Below, piece by piece: positions 16,674 to 23,766 of a DNA stretch of 64,000 bases (position 1 is the stretch's first letter; each line of letters begins with the position of its first letter). The notes beneath the pieces are model-generated. The model did no database searches and had not been told where the DNA came from. It saw nothing but the letters and a program-made list of their open reading frames with translations. The stretch comes from Methanocorpusculum sp. (GTDB taxonomy: Archaea > Halobacteriota > Methanomicrobia > Methanomicrobiales > Methanocorpusculaceae): the NCBI GenBank assembly GCA_017387505.1, contig JAFOFB010000003.1, positions 62,001 to 126,000 of the forward strand, given 5' to 3'. The position numbers were made by a program, and so were the translations under genes.

Positions 16674-17999
16674 ATGATAATTGATATTCTAAACTCGGAC
16701 ATCGATCCGGCTGGAAGAAACATCCGCCGTGCTATCGATAAGCTCATCGAAGAAAATGGGAAAGAGGCTTTTCCGCTGTTCGACGGAAACGAAGTTACAT
16801 TCCACACAACAAATGAGCGTATTGTAAATGCTGATCGTTCTGTCTTAAATCCTGATGCTGATTTGATTATCGTTGTGTCAAGACATTCGAGTGTAAATCC
16901 CGTTCCGGTTTTAACAGTTCATCCTCCTGGAAATTTTGGAGAGGGGCTTCTTGGCGGAAATGATTTCGAGCTTGGAATGACGTCTCCTGCATGGATGAAG
17001 GCAGTTCTTTGCAATCACGCTAAGTTTGTTCCTGAGGGCTACCGCGTCTCATATGAAATCACTCATCACGGTCCGACTGATTTTCCAGCCCCTACCTTCT
17101 TTGTTGAGGTTGGAAGCACCGAGAAAGAGTGGAATGATGAGAAGGCATACACGGCTGCTGCAAAAAGTGTTCTGTATGCAAAACCGGCAGACGATGTAAT
17201 CCCTGTTATCGGATTCGGCGGAACTCACTATGCAGTCCGCCAGAGTGTAATCGGTCAGGAGACAAAAGGCGCGCTTGGACATATGATGCATACGCGCGAT
17301 GTGGGCTCAGTCAAATCTGAGATGGTGGCTCAGATGAGGGACAAATCAGGGGGTGCTGTCGCCGCGCATGTGGATAGAAAGGCATTGTCGAAGATGGAAA
17401 TTGCAAATATCACTGGTATTTTAGATGAGCTTGGAATCCCGGAAATTACCGAAGGGGATTTGATAAAACTCAATAATATGTCATACGAGACATGGAGGAA
17501 ATACTCGTCTGTTGCAGATAAAATCGAAAAAGGACTGAAATTATTCCCGCACGGAAAAATATCGGATGGGTGTCCTTCAGCGATTTCTTTGCCTGTGGAT
17601 TTCTTCTCGGCGGCGTTTGGAAAAGACAGCACACCGTTAATGGAGTATCTGGATTCCAAAGGCGGCATCATCCACCTGACCGGTGAGGGTGGAAAACTCA
17701 TGCCGGTCTTTTTAACTGATGCCGAAAATCATCGAAGTGTATCAGTTGAATTAATAGCTTTATCCGTCCAACAAATTACACGTACACAGGATTGTGTGGT
17801 AGATGAGGATATCATAACCATCTCACGCCGGCAGTTTGATGCCAAACTCGCGCGCACGTTGGGCATCCCGTCAGGCCCTCTCTTCGGCAAACTAAGCAAA
17901 GGAGAGACGGTCACTCTTCCAGACGGCAGAACCATAACTCCGGATGAGGTGACAAAAGTCACACAAACATCTATCAGAATCCCGGGATTGGAGAATTAA
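16674..17999 (+). CDS. dtdA: D-aminoacyl-tRNA deacylase DTD2 with extra C-terminal domain
   Basis: A 441-residue protein. The first ~275 residues match archaeal DTD2/GEK1: SRHSSVN, VHPPGNFG, YEITHHGPTDFP, PTFFVEVGSTEKEW and GFGGTHYA with conserved His residues. The enzyme hydrolyses D-aminoacyl-tRNA, recycling the tRNA. Stand-alone DTD2 is about 270 residues, so about 165 are extra. That part ends in LARTLGIPSGPLFGKLSKG followed by a GRTITPDEV stretch, which resembles the segment near the end of tRNase Z. A tRNA-binding role for the tail is inference. ftsZ follows after 3 bp. Confidence 0.88.
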   Translation: MIIDILNSDIDPAGRNIRRAIDKLIEENGKEAFPLFDGNEVTFHTTNERIVNADRSVLNPDADLIIVVSRHSSVNPVPVLTVHPPGNFGEGLLGGNDFELGMTSPAWMKAVLCNHAKFVPEGYRVSYEITHHGPTDFPAPTFFVEVGSTEKEWNDEKAYTAAAKSVLYAKPADDVIPVIGFGGTHYAVRQSVIGQETKGALGHMMHTRDVGSVKSEMVAQMRDKSGGAVAAHVDRKALSKMEIANITGILDELGIPEITEGDLIKLNNMSYETWRKYSSVADKIEKGLKLFPHGKISDGCPSAISLPVDFFSAAFGKDSTPLMEYLDSKGGIIHLTGEGGKLMPVFLTDAENHRSVSVELIALSVQQITRTQDCVVDEDIITISRRQFDAKLARTLGIPSGPLFGKLSKGETVTLPDGRTITPDEVTKVTQTSIRIPGLEN

Positions 18000-18002
18000 C
18001 TC

Positions 18003-19361
18003 ATGAGATCAATTGTTGAAGAAGCACTTTCACGCAAGCGGTTTGAAGATGTCGTCCGCGACAACTCTTCTATTTCAGCAATCTACGATGCAGAATCTGA
18101 AATGGAGCTTGGATTAGACAAGAAAGAGACCGTTCCGGCATACGAGCCGGAAGAGAAGCCAACTCCGCGCCCATGGCCGGAAGTACAGGTTAGAAAGCCG
18201 GTTGTTGAAGAACAGAAGTCTATCTTTTCCATTCCGGAAGAGAAGCCGGAAGTCGACTTATCCAGCCAGTACAAGTATGCAAGCCCGCAGTCTGTCACTC
18301 CAACAGATGATGATGATGAGTTTGATGAAATTTTAAACGCATTAAAGACCAAGATTACCGTCATTGGATGCGGCGGCGGAGGATCCAACACTGTTGCCCG
18401 TATTTACCAGGAAGGTGTTGAGGGTGCAGACATCTACGCATTAAACACTGATGCACAGCACTTATCCACCCTGCGCGGCAGAGTTGGAAAGCGTATCTTA
18501 ATCGGACGCCAGACTACCAAAGGTCTTGGAGCCGGAGCTATCCCGCAGCGCGGAGAAGAGGCAGCAATCGAGTCCGAAGACCAGATTAGACAGGTTTTAT
18601 CCGGAAGCAACATGGTTTTCGTCACCGCAGGTCTTGGCGGAGGAACCGGTACCGGATCTGCTCCGGTTGTTGCAAAGGTCGCAAAGGAAGTTGGAGCGTT
18701 AACTATCGCTATCGTTACTCTTCCGTTCACCAGCGAAAGCGCAACCCGTATGGAAAACGCAGAAATCGGTCTCGAGCGTCTGCGCGAGGTAGCCGACACT
18801 GTTATTGTTATTCCAAACGACAGAATCTTAGAAGTTGTCCCGCGTCTCCCGCTTGCACAGGCATTCAAGGTTTCTGATGAAGTCTTAATGCGTGCTGTAA
18901 AGGGAATCACTGAGCTTATCACTCTTCCAGGACTTGTCAACCTCGACTTCGCAGATGTCAGAACTGTCATGGAGCAGGGCGGCATTGCGATGATTGGTGT
19001 CGGCGAATCCGATTCCGAGGACAAAGCAAGCGATTCCATCAAGAAGGCACTTCGCTCTCCGTTACTCGATGTCGACATCACCGGGGCAACTGCAGCATTA
19101 ATCAATGTTATCGGCGGCCCGGACATGACTATGTTCGAAGCAGAGGGTGTTGTTCAGGAAGTTTACCAGAGAATCGACCCTGGAGCACGTATCATTTGGG
19201 GTGTCCAGATTGATCCGGAGATGGAAGGCAGAATGCGTACCATGATTATTGTGACAGGAGTTCAGTCCCCACAGATTTATGGCAAGCAAGAACAAACATA
19301 TACGGCATCACAGTCAACTCAGGTTCACCGCTCCAAGTTTGAGATTGATTTCCTGAGATGA
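18003..19361 (+). CDS. ftsZ: Cell division protein FtsZ with long N-terminal extension
   Basis: A 452-residue tubulin-like GTPase. The G-box [12 protein letters not shown] (about 210-221), the N-terminal nucleotide strand [12 protein letters not shown] (about 118-129) and the T7-loop NLDFADV are intact, so it should polymerise. About 115 residues precede the fold, rich in Glu/Pro ([15 protein letters not shown]), longer than most archaeal FtsZ leaders. The tail KFEIDFLR resembles the conserved C-terminal peptide that docks membrane tethers. secE starts 9 bp after the stop, the classic archaeal ftsZ-secE-nusG order. Confidence 0.95.
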   Translation: MRSIVEEALSRKRFEDVVRDNSSISAIYDAESEMELGLDKKETVPAYEPEEKPTPRPWPEVQVRKPVVEEQKSIFSIPEEKPEVDLSSQYKYASPQSVTPTDDDDEFDEILNALKTKITVIGCGGGGSNTVARIYQEGVEGADIYALNTDAQHLSTLRGRVGKRILIGRQTTKGLGAGAIPQRGEEAAIESEDQIRQVLSGSNMVFVTAGLGGGTGTGSAPVVAKVAKEVGALTIAIVTLPFTSESATRMENAEIGLERLREVADTVIVIPNDRILEVVPRLPLAQAFKVSDEVLMRAVKGITELITLPGLVNLDFADVRTVMEQGGIAMIGVGESDSEDKASDSIKKALRSPLLDVDITGATAALINVIGGPDMTMFEAEGVVQEVYQRIDPGARIIWGVQIDPEMEGRMRTMIIVTGVQSPQIYGKQEQTYTASQSTQVHRSKFEIDFLR

Positions 19362-19370
19362 GGTAAATAC

Positions 19371-19628
19371 ATGGCAGTAAAATCAAATAACACGAAGGCA
19401 AAGAATGAAGCTGAAGAGAAGAAGGCAGCTTCGAAAGTTAAGATGCCGGAAATCAAGAAGGAAGATGTTGTTGAATTCTTCAGAAAATACATCCGTGTGT
19501 TAAAGCTCGCACGCACTCCGACCAAGAGTGAGTTCTGGAAAATCTCGGCAGTTTCAGCCCTTGGAATTGCCTTAATCGGTGTTCTCGGCTTTATCATCTA
19601 CCTGCTGTTCGAATACCTCCTCCCGTAA
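19371..19628 (+). CDS. secE: Preprotein translocase subunit SecE/Sec61 gamma
   Basis: An 85-residue protein. A charged lysine-rich N-terminal region (1-30) leads into [24 protein letters not shown], the conserved amphipathic helix of SecE/Sss1. One membrane helix (about residues 60-82) follows. It clamps SecY in the membrane. Archaeal SecE is usually about 60-70 residues, so the first ~25 polar residues are a modest extension. It is between ftsZ and nusG, with 7 bp to nusG. Confidence 0.9.
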   Translation: MAVKSNNTKAKNEAEEKKAASKVKMPEIKKEDVVEFFRKYIRVLKLARTPTKSEFWKISAVSALGIALIGVLGFIIYLLFEYLLP

Positions 19629-19635
19629 CTGAAAA

Positions 19636-20112
19636 ATGACAGCCTCAGAGTTTGGAAACTATTATTATATCATCAAGACGACCAACAAACACGAGAGAAC
19701 TGTTGCAGACAACATCTGTGAGGCAATCGAAAACGAGATGACGGATGTTGTTGTAACCTCCGTAATCGTTCCGGAAGATATCAAAGGATATGTGTTTGTT
19801 GAAAGTCCGGAAGAACACGCAAGAATTGAGGAACTTGTTGAGTCAATCGCACATGCAAGGGTTGTACTGAAGAGCGAGACCTCAATGGAAGAGATTAAGC
19901 ACTTCCTTGTTCCAAAGCCGGTCGTTTCCGGTATTGACGAGGGTACAATCGTTGAGCTTATCGCAGGGCCGTTCAAGGGTGAGAAGGCTGTTGTCAAGCG
20001 CGTTGACCACACCAAGGAAGAAATCACTGTTGAACTCTATGAGTCAATCGTCCCAATCTCGATTACTGTCCGCGGAGATAATGTCCGCGTAATCGACAGA
20101 AACCAGGAATAA
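19636..20112 (+). CDS. spt5: Transcription elongation factor Spt5 (NusG)
   Basis: A 158-residue protein with an NGN domain at 1-90 (YYYIIKTTNKHERTVADNICEAI...IKGYVFVE) and a KOW domain at about 100-150 (EGTIVELIAGPFKGEKAVVKRVD). It pairs with Spt4 (RpoE2) on the RNA polymerase clamp for processivity. Length is typical of archaea. It sits between secE and the L11 stalk operon, as in many archaea. Confidence 0.95.
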   Translation: MTASEFGNYYYIIKTTNKHERTVADNICEAIENEMTDVVVTSVIVPEDIKGYVFVESPEEHARIEELVESIAHARVVLKSETSMEEIKHFLVPKPVVSGIDEGTIVELIAGPFKGEKAVVKRVDHTKEEITVELYESIVPISITVRGDNVRVIDRNQE

Positions 20113-20128
20113 ATCCTTTATTTTTTTT

Positions 20129-20449
20129 ATGCTTGCTTATCTTCTCTGGATACTTTGTGCATGTGTATTTTTTGTAATTGGATTCTATGCATTTGTATCT
20201 AAGAAGGCTGTAAGTATATATGCAAATATCAAAGAGCCTCCAAAAGTATCAGATGTTCGCGCATACAACCGCGCGATTGGGATTGTCTGGACTGTTTCTG
20301 GCATAGTTATGGTTCTGTTAGGTCTGCCGCTTCTTGCCGGACAAAACTCGCCCCTTGCCTTAATCAGTATTTTTGGCGTTGCTTTCGAATGTATTGCTCT
20401 TATCGCTGTTTTGGTCTTTATTGAGCAAAAATATCGCAGGCACAATTAG
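20129..20449 (+). CDS. Small membrane protein, DUF3784-like
   Basis: A 106-residue protein with three hydrophobic segments (about 2-24, 49-68, 74-96) and a short basic tail. The pattern GFYAFVSKK...NRAIGIVWTVSGIVMVLLGLP is reminiscent of DUF3784 membrane proteins. Function is unknown. The start lies 16 bp after spt5 in a T-rich stretch without a clear ribosome-binding site, so start and operon membership are uncertain. Confidence 0.5.
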   Translation: MLAYLLWILCACVFFVIGFYAFVSKKAVSIYANIKEPPKVSDVRAYNRAIGIVWTVSGIVMVLLGLPLLAGQNSPLALISIFGVAFECIALIAVLVFIEQKYRRHN

Positions 20450-20612
20450 TCTTATTATTCCTCTCGCGCGAAGGTGCATCTGTTGTCCTGCTGGGTGGAA
20501 TTTCATGGGTGTTGACCCTTCGAACAGACATTACCTTTATGTTCTCAGACGTCGACCTATATTGACCAATGTGAGCAGACGCTAAGTCTGCGACAGCATA
20601 CGGTGATACACA
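20450..20612 (+). promoter_or_regulatory. Leader/promoter region of the rpl11-rpl1-rpl10-rpl12 operon
   Basis: This 163 bp gap has an inverted repeat CGAAGG (near 20468) with CCTTCG (near 20517) enclosing other pairings, a TATA-like CCTATATTG near 20556-20563, and a hairpin GCAGAC/GTCTGC (20575-20580 with 20586-20591). A GGTGA ribosome-binding site at 20602-20606 serves the L11 ATG. Both a promoter and leader control are plausible. The pairing is read by eye. Confidence 0.4.
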
Positions 20613-21086
20613 ATGGCAGAAACTGTCGAGGTCTTAGTACCTGGAGGCAGAGCAACTGCCGGACCGCCACTCGGTCCAGCACTGGGTCCACTTGGTATTA
20701 ACGTTAAAGCAGTCGTTGATGACATCAACAAGAAGACTGCAGAGTTCAACGGTATGTCCGTCCCTGTTCAGGTGCACGTTGACGACAAGAAGAACGTAAC
20801 GTTAACTGTTGGTATTCCACCGACAACTGCACTCGTTATGAAGGAAGCAGGTGTCGAGAAGGGTTCCGGCAATCCAAACACTCAGGCAGTTGGTAACCTG
20901 CCGCTTGAAGCTGTCATTCGCATTGCAAAGATGAAGATGGATAGCATGCTTTCCTACGAGCTCAAAGAAGCTGTTAAGGAAGTCATGGGAACCTGTGTTT
21001 CCGTTGGTGTTACCATCGAAGGCAAGACTGCCAAACAGGCAATTGCCGCTGTCAATGCAGGCGAGTGGGACGCACAGCTTGCATAA
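20613..21086 (+). CDS. rpl11: 50S ribosomal protein L11
   Basis: A 157-residue archaeal L11. The N-terminal domain has VPGGRATAGPPLGPALGPLGIN (residues 7-28 in two parts), the glycine/proline signature of L11. The C-terminal rRNA-binding domain ends AGEWDAQLA. It binds the GTPase-associated region of 23S rRNA at the stalk base. It is first in the L11-L1-L10-L12 group, with a GGTGA ribosome-binding site 6 bp upstream. Confidence 0.95.
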   Translation: MAETVEVLVPGGRATAGPPLGPALGPLGINVKAVVDDINKKTAEFNGMSVPVQVHVDDKKNVTLTVGIPPTTALVMKEAGVEKGSGNPNTQAVGNLPLEAVIRIAKMKMDSMLSYELKEAVKEVMGTCVSVGVTIEGKTAKQAIAAVNAGEWDAQLA

Positions 21087-21208
21087 AGCTGTCCTCAGCC
21101 TTCAACGGGTACGTGGGAAACCACGTAAAAATGTACAGTAGTAGAGAACAAAAGCCATAGGAGATTGGGGCAAGAACCTCAGTCGAAATACTATGGGAGG
21201 CTTCATCA
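21087..21208 (+). promoter_or_regulatory. Structured mRNA leader before rpl1, candidate L1 autoregulatory site
   Basis: Two structures are visible. First, TACGTGG/CCACGTA (21110-21116 with 21121-21127) closes a GAAA tetraloop. Second, AGCCATAG (21153-21160) pairs with CTATG and GGCT (21191-21195, 21199-21202); inside it GATTGGGG (21163-21170) pairs with CCTCAGTC (21177-21184). The unpaired GAAATA between the stems plus the next C gives GAAATAC, as in the conserved L1-binding strand of 23S rRNA helices 76-78. The Shine-Dalgarno GGGAGG (21195-21200) lies in the outer stem. L1 binding here would block rpl1 translation, which is inference from known L1 autoregulation. Confidence 0.6.
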
Positions 21209-21850
21209 ATGGTTGAAAGAACCCAAATCACAGAAGCTGTTACGGCAGCACTTGAGGCAGCTCCAAAGCGTAACTTCCAGGAGAGCGTGGACATCACGAT
21301 TAACCTGAAGCACGTTGATATGAGCCAGCCGAAAAACCGTATTGATGAGACGATTCTTCTGCCACAGGCAATTGGCGTCAAAAAGATCGCAGTCCTTGGT
21401 AAAGGAGATATCGTATCCCAGGCTCGCAACGCAGGTGTCGATTTAATTATGGGCCCTGAAGAGATCGAGCGTCTGGGCGGCGCACCGCGTGAAGCACGCA
21501 AGATGGCCGACTCCTACGATTTCTTCCTTGCAGAGACCGCGGTTATGCCGCTTGTTGGTCGCTGGCTCGGTCAGAGACTCGGTCCACGTGGAAAAATGCC
21601 ACAGCCGATTCCACCGCAGCAGGACATCACTCCGATTGTCGAGCGTTTAAGAAACTCCGTCCGTGTCCGTTCCAAGGACAGACTCAACATGTCTGTCAAG
21701 ATCGGAACCACTGCAATGTCCGCAGAGGATGTTTCTGAGAACTTAGACGCCGTCTTAAAGAGAGTTCTCGGAAGACTCGAGAACGGAGAGATGAATATCC
21801 GTTCCGTCTACGTCAAAACCACCATGGGTCCAGCAGTGAAGGTGATGTAA
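21209..21850 (+). CDS. rpl1: 50S ribosomal protein L1
   Basis: A 213-residue archaeal L1. Stretches include DITINLKHVDMSQPKNRIDETILLP, DLIMGPEEIERLGG, WLGQRLGPRGKMPQPIPP and, near the C terminus, RSVYVKTTMGPAVKVM. It forms the mobile L1 stalk that handles exiting tRNA. In many archaea L1 also represses its own mRNA, and the structured leader just upstream fits that. The start has a GGGAGG ribosome-binding site. rpl10 follows after 2 bp. Confidence 0.95.
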   Translation: MVERTQITEAVTAALEAAPKRNFQESVDITINLKHVDMSQPKNRIDETILLPQAIGVKKIAVLGKGDIVSQARNAGVDLIMGPEEIERLGGAPREARKMADSYDFFLAETAVMPLVGRWLGQRLGPRGKMPQPIPPQQDITPIVERLRNSVRVRSKDRLNMSVKIGTTAMSAEDVSENLDAVLKRVLGRLENGEMNIRSVYVKTTMGPAVKVM

Positions 21851-21852
21851 AG

Positions 21853-22698
21853 ATGGCAATCTATACCCACAACCTTCCGGCATGGAAACGTGAAGAAGTT
21901 GAGCAGATTAAAGAACTCGCACAGTCTCATGAGCTTGTTGGACTTGTTAACATTTACGGAATTCCGGCAAAACAGTTCCAGCAGATCAGAAGAAACCTTC
22001 GCGGAAAAGCACTTGTCAAGGTTGCAAGAAACACTCTTGTTTCTCACGCATTCAACGAGATGGGTGGACAGTTTGTTGACTTAAACGAAAAGGTCAACGA
22101 GCACAGCTCCCTTATCTTCGCAGACGGCAACCCGTTCAAGCTCTACAAGTCTCTTGCAGAGAACCAGACCAAGCGCGCTGCAAAGGCAGGCGAGATTACC
22201 CCTGAAGATATCGTTGTCTCCGCAGGTCCAACCAGCTTCAAGCCAGGACCGATCGTTGGAGAGCTCCAGCAGGCAGGCATCCCAGCAGCAATCGACGGTG
22301 GAAAGGTCAAGATTAAAGAGACCAAGACCGTTGTTAAGGCAGGAGAAGCTGTAAACGCAAAGCAGGCAGACGTCCTCGCAAAGCTTGACATCAAGCCAAT
22401 GCCGGTCGGTCTTGCACTCGTTGCAGTCTGCTACGAAGGCGACATCTATCTGCCCGACGTTCTCGCAATTGACGACGAGGCATACAAGGCACAGATCACT
22501 CTTGCAGCAACTCAGGCATTCAACCTTGCAGTCAACGCAGCAGTTCCGACTACTTCCACCGCAGTCACTGAAGCTCAGATCGCAAAGGCAGTCCGTGAGG
22601 CAAGAAACCTCGGTGTTGAAGCTCCGATCTACGAGAAGGGCGTCATCGAGATGATCATCAGCAAGGCATACAGACAAGCAAATGCCCTTAAGGCATAA
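21853..22698 (+). CDS. rpl10: 50S ribosomal protein L10 (P0), truncated-tail form
   Basis: A 281-residue archaeal L10/P0. The N-terminal rRNA-binding domain includes LAQSHELVGLVNIYGIPAKQFQQIRRNLRG, followed by the inserted P0 domain (SAGPTSFKPGPIVGELQQAGIPAAIDGGKV) and a C-terminal spine (about 225-280) that carries L12 dimers. Many archaeal P0 proteins end in an Ala/Glu-rich acidic tail like L12. This one stops at QANALKA without it, so length is shorter than forms of about 330-340 residues. It lies between rpl1 and rpl12. Confidence 0.93.
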   Translation: MAIYTHNLPAWKREEVEQIKELAQSHELVGLVNIYGIPAKQFQQIRRNLRGKALVKVARNTLVSHAFNEMGGQFVDLNEKVNEHSSLIFADGNPFKLYKSLAENQTKRAAKAGEITPEDIVVSAGPTSFKPGPIVGELQQAGIPAAIDGGKVKIKETKTVVKAGEAVNAKQADVLAKLDIKPMPVGLALVAVCYEGDIYLPDVLAIDDEAYKAQITLAATQAFNLAVNAAVPTTSTAVTEAQIAKAVREARNLGVEAPIYEKGVIEMIISKAYRQANALKA

Positions 22699-22729
22699 TT
22701 ATTACAACAACAAAATAAGGTGAAATAAA

Positions 22730-23038
22730 ATGGAGTACATTTACGCAGCTCTGTTAGTTCACTCCGCAGGAAACACTGTGGATGAAGAATCGGTTAAGGC
22801 AGTTCTCTCTGCCGCAGGTATCGCAGTCGACGACTCCCGTGTCAAAGCATTAATTGCAGCACTCGAGGGAGTTGACATCGAGGAAGCAATCTCCAAGGCA
22901 GCAGCAGCACCAGTCGCAGTTGCAGCAGCAGCACCGGCAGCAGCAGAAGCAGCAGCAGAATCAGCACCGGCAGAAGAGGAGAACAAGGAAGAGGAAGAAG
23001 AGAACGCCATGGCAGGCCTTGGCGCACTCTTCGGATAA
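22730..23038 (+). CDS. rpl12: 50S ribosomal protein L12 (P1)
   Basis: A 102-residue archaeal P1. The N-terminal helical dimerisation domain ([30 protein letters not shown]) is followed by an alanine-rich hinge (about 60-85) and the acidic tail [15 protein letters not shown], which recruits translational GTPases. A GGTGA site lies 9 bp upstream. The hinge DNA is a run of GCA-type codons, so it is repetitive. It is last in the operon. Confidence 0.95.
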   Translation: MEYIYAALLVHSAGNTVDEESVKAVLSAAGIAVDDSRVKALIAALEGVDIEEAISKAAAAPVAVAAAAPAAAEAAAESAPAEEENKEEEEENAMAGLGALFG

Positions 23039-23109
23039 ATCCTTATCCACCCTTTTCATTTCATAAATTCAGTCTCTTTTGTAAAATTTTAAAATTGTAA
23101 AAAAAAGTT

Positions 23110-23688
23110 TCAGGTTAATGGTTTTGAAGAAACCGATGCGCCTGCAAGACGTTTCATGATATTAATTTCGTCCTTTTCTTCTCTGTGGTTGTAGAGGTAA
23201 AACTCGGCAGGATTCCAGAGAGCCACCCATCCGATAACAGTCAGACTTTGTCCGAATGCATAGACTAGTGCATTATCAACAAAGTTTGTAAGAATCACCG
23301 ACAAGGCAACACAAACAATCAGGAATGCAAGTCCACGAATGAGATTTTTTCTCGCTTTCTTGTGAGACATTCTGTGTTTATGCTCTAAGATGTCCACGCG
23401 GCGTGAGAAGTATGCCGGGATTGATTTTTCCATGCGGGATTTCAGTTCGGTATTTTGGAACAGAGAGTTTTCCAGATACAAATCGATGTGGACTTCCTCT
23501 TTCTGGTTTTTCATCTCTTCTGTTGTATCAATCAGATACTCGACAGTGTCAGGATTTAAGTCCTTCTCCAAATCAGGACTTGGATCAAGTGTCTGGTAAA
23601 ACTGACCAATTGTTCCAATCCTTACTTCAATTATCTGGTGTCCGCAATCCTCCCCAAGACAGCAGACATGCGGTGTATTCTCAGACAT
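23110..23688 (-). CDS. Hypothetical two-helix membrane protein
   Basis: A 192-residue protein. A polar N-terminal domain (1-115), with cysteines CCLGEDC and a charged middle segment (RRVDILEHKHRMSHKKARKN), is followed by two membrane helices (about 118-137 and 141-160) and a charged tail. The N terminus (PHVCCLGEDCGHQ) is cysteine/histidine-rich and may bind metal. No family recognised. It is monocistronic and convergent with the rpl12 operon. Confidence 0.5.
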   Translation of the reverse strand: MSENTPHVCCLGEDCGHQIIEVRIGTIGQFYQTLDPSPDLEKDLNPDTVEYLIDTTEEMKNQKEEVHIDLYLENSLFQNTELKSRMEKSIPAYFSRRVDILEHKHRMSHKKARKNLIRGLAFLIVCVALSVILTNFVDNALVYAFGQSLTVIGWVALWNPAEFYLYNHREEKDEINIMKRLAGASVSSKPLT

Positions 23689-23766
23689 AACTGATTATAC
23701 ATTTCAAAAAAAGAGAAGATAAAGGTTCTTTATCTATTAGTTCGTTTCCTCGCGTTTTTGTATCTA

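Noticed and set aside
22081-22677. A 198-codon cysteine-rich frame opposite rpl10
   Set aside because: It mirrors the strongly biased GCA/AAG codons of rpl10 on the opposite strand; the coding signal and family match belong to rpl10.
22900-22990. GCA-rich repetitive DNA in rpl12
   Set aside because: It encodes the normal alanine-rich hinge of P1 and is not a separate repeat element.
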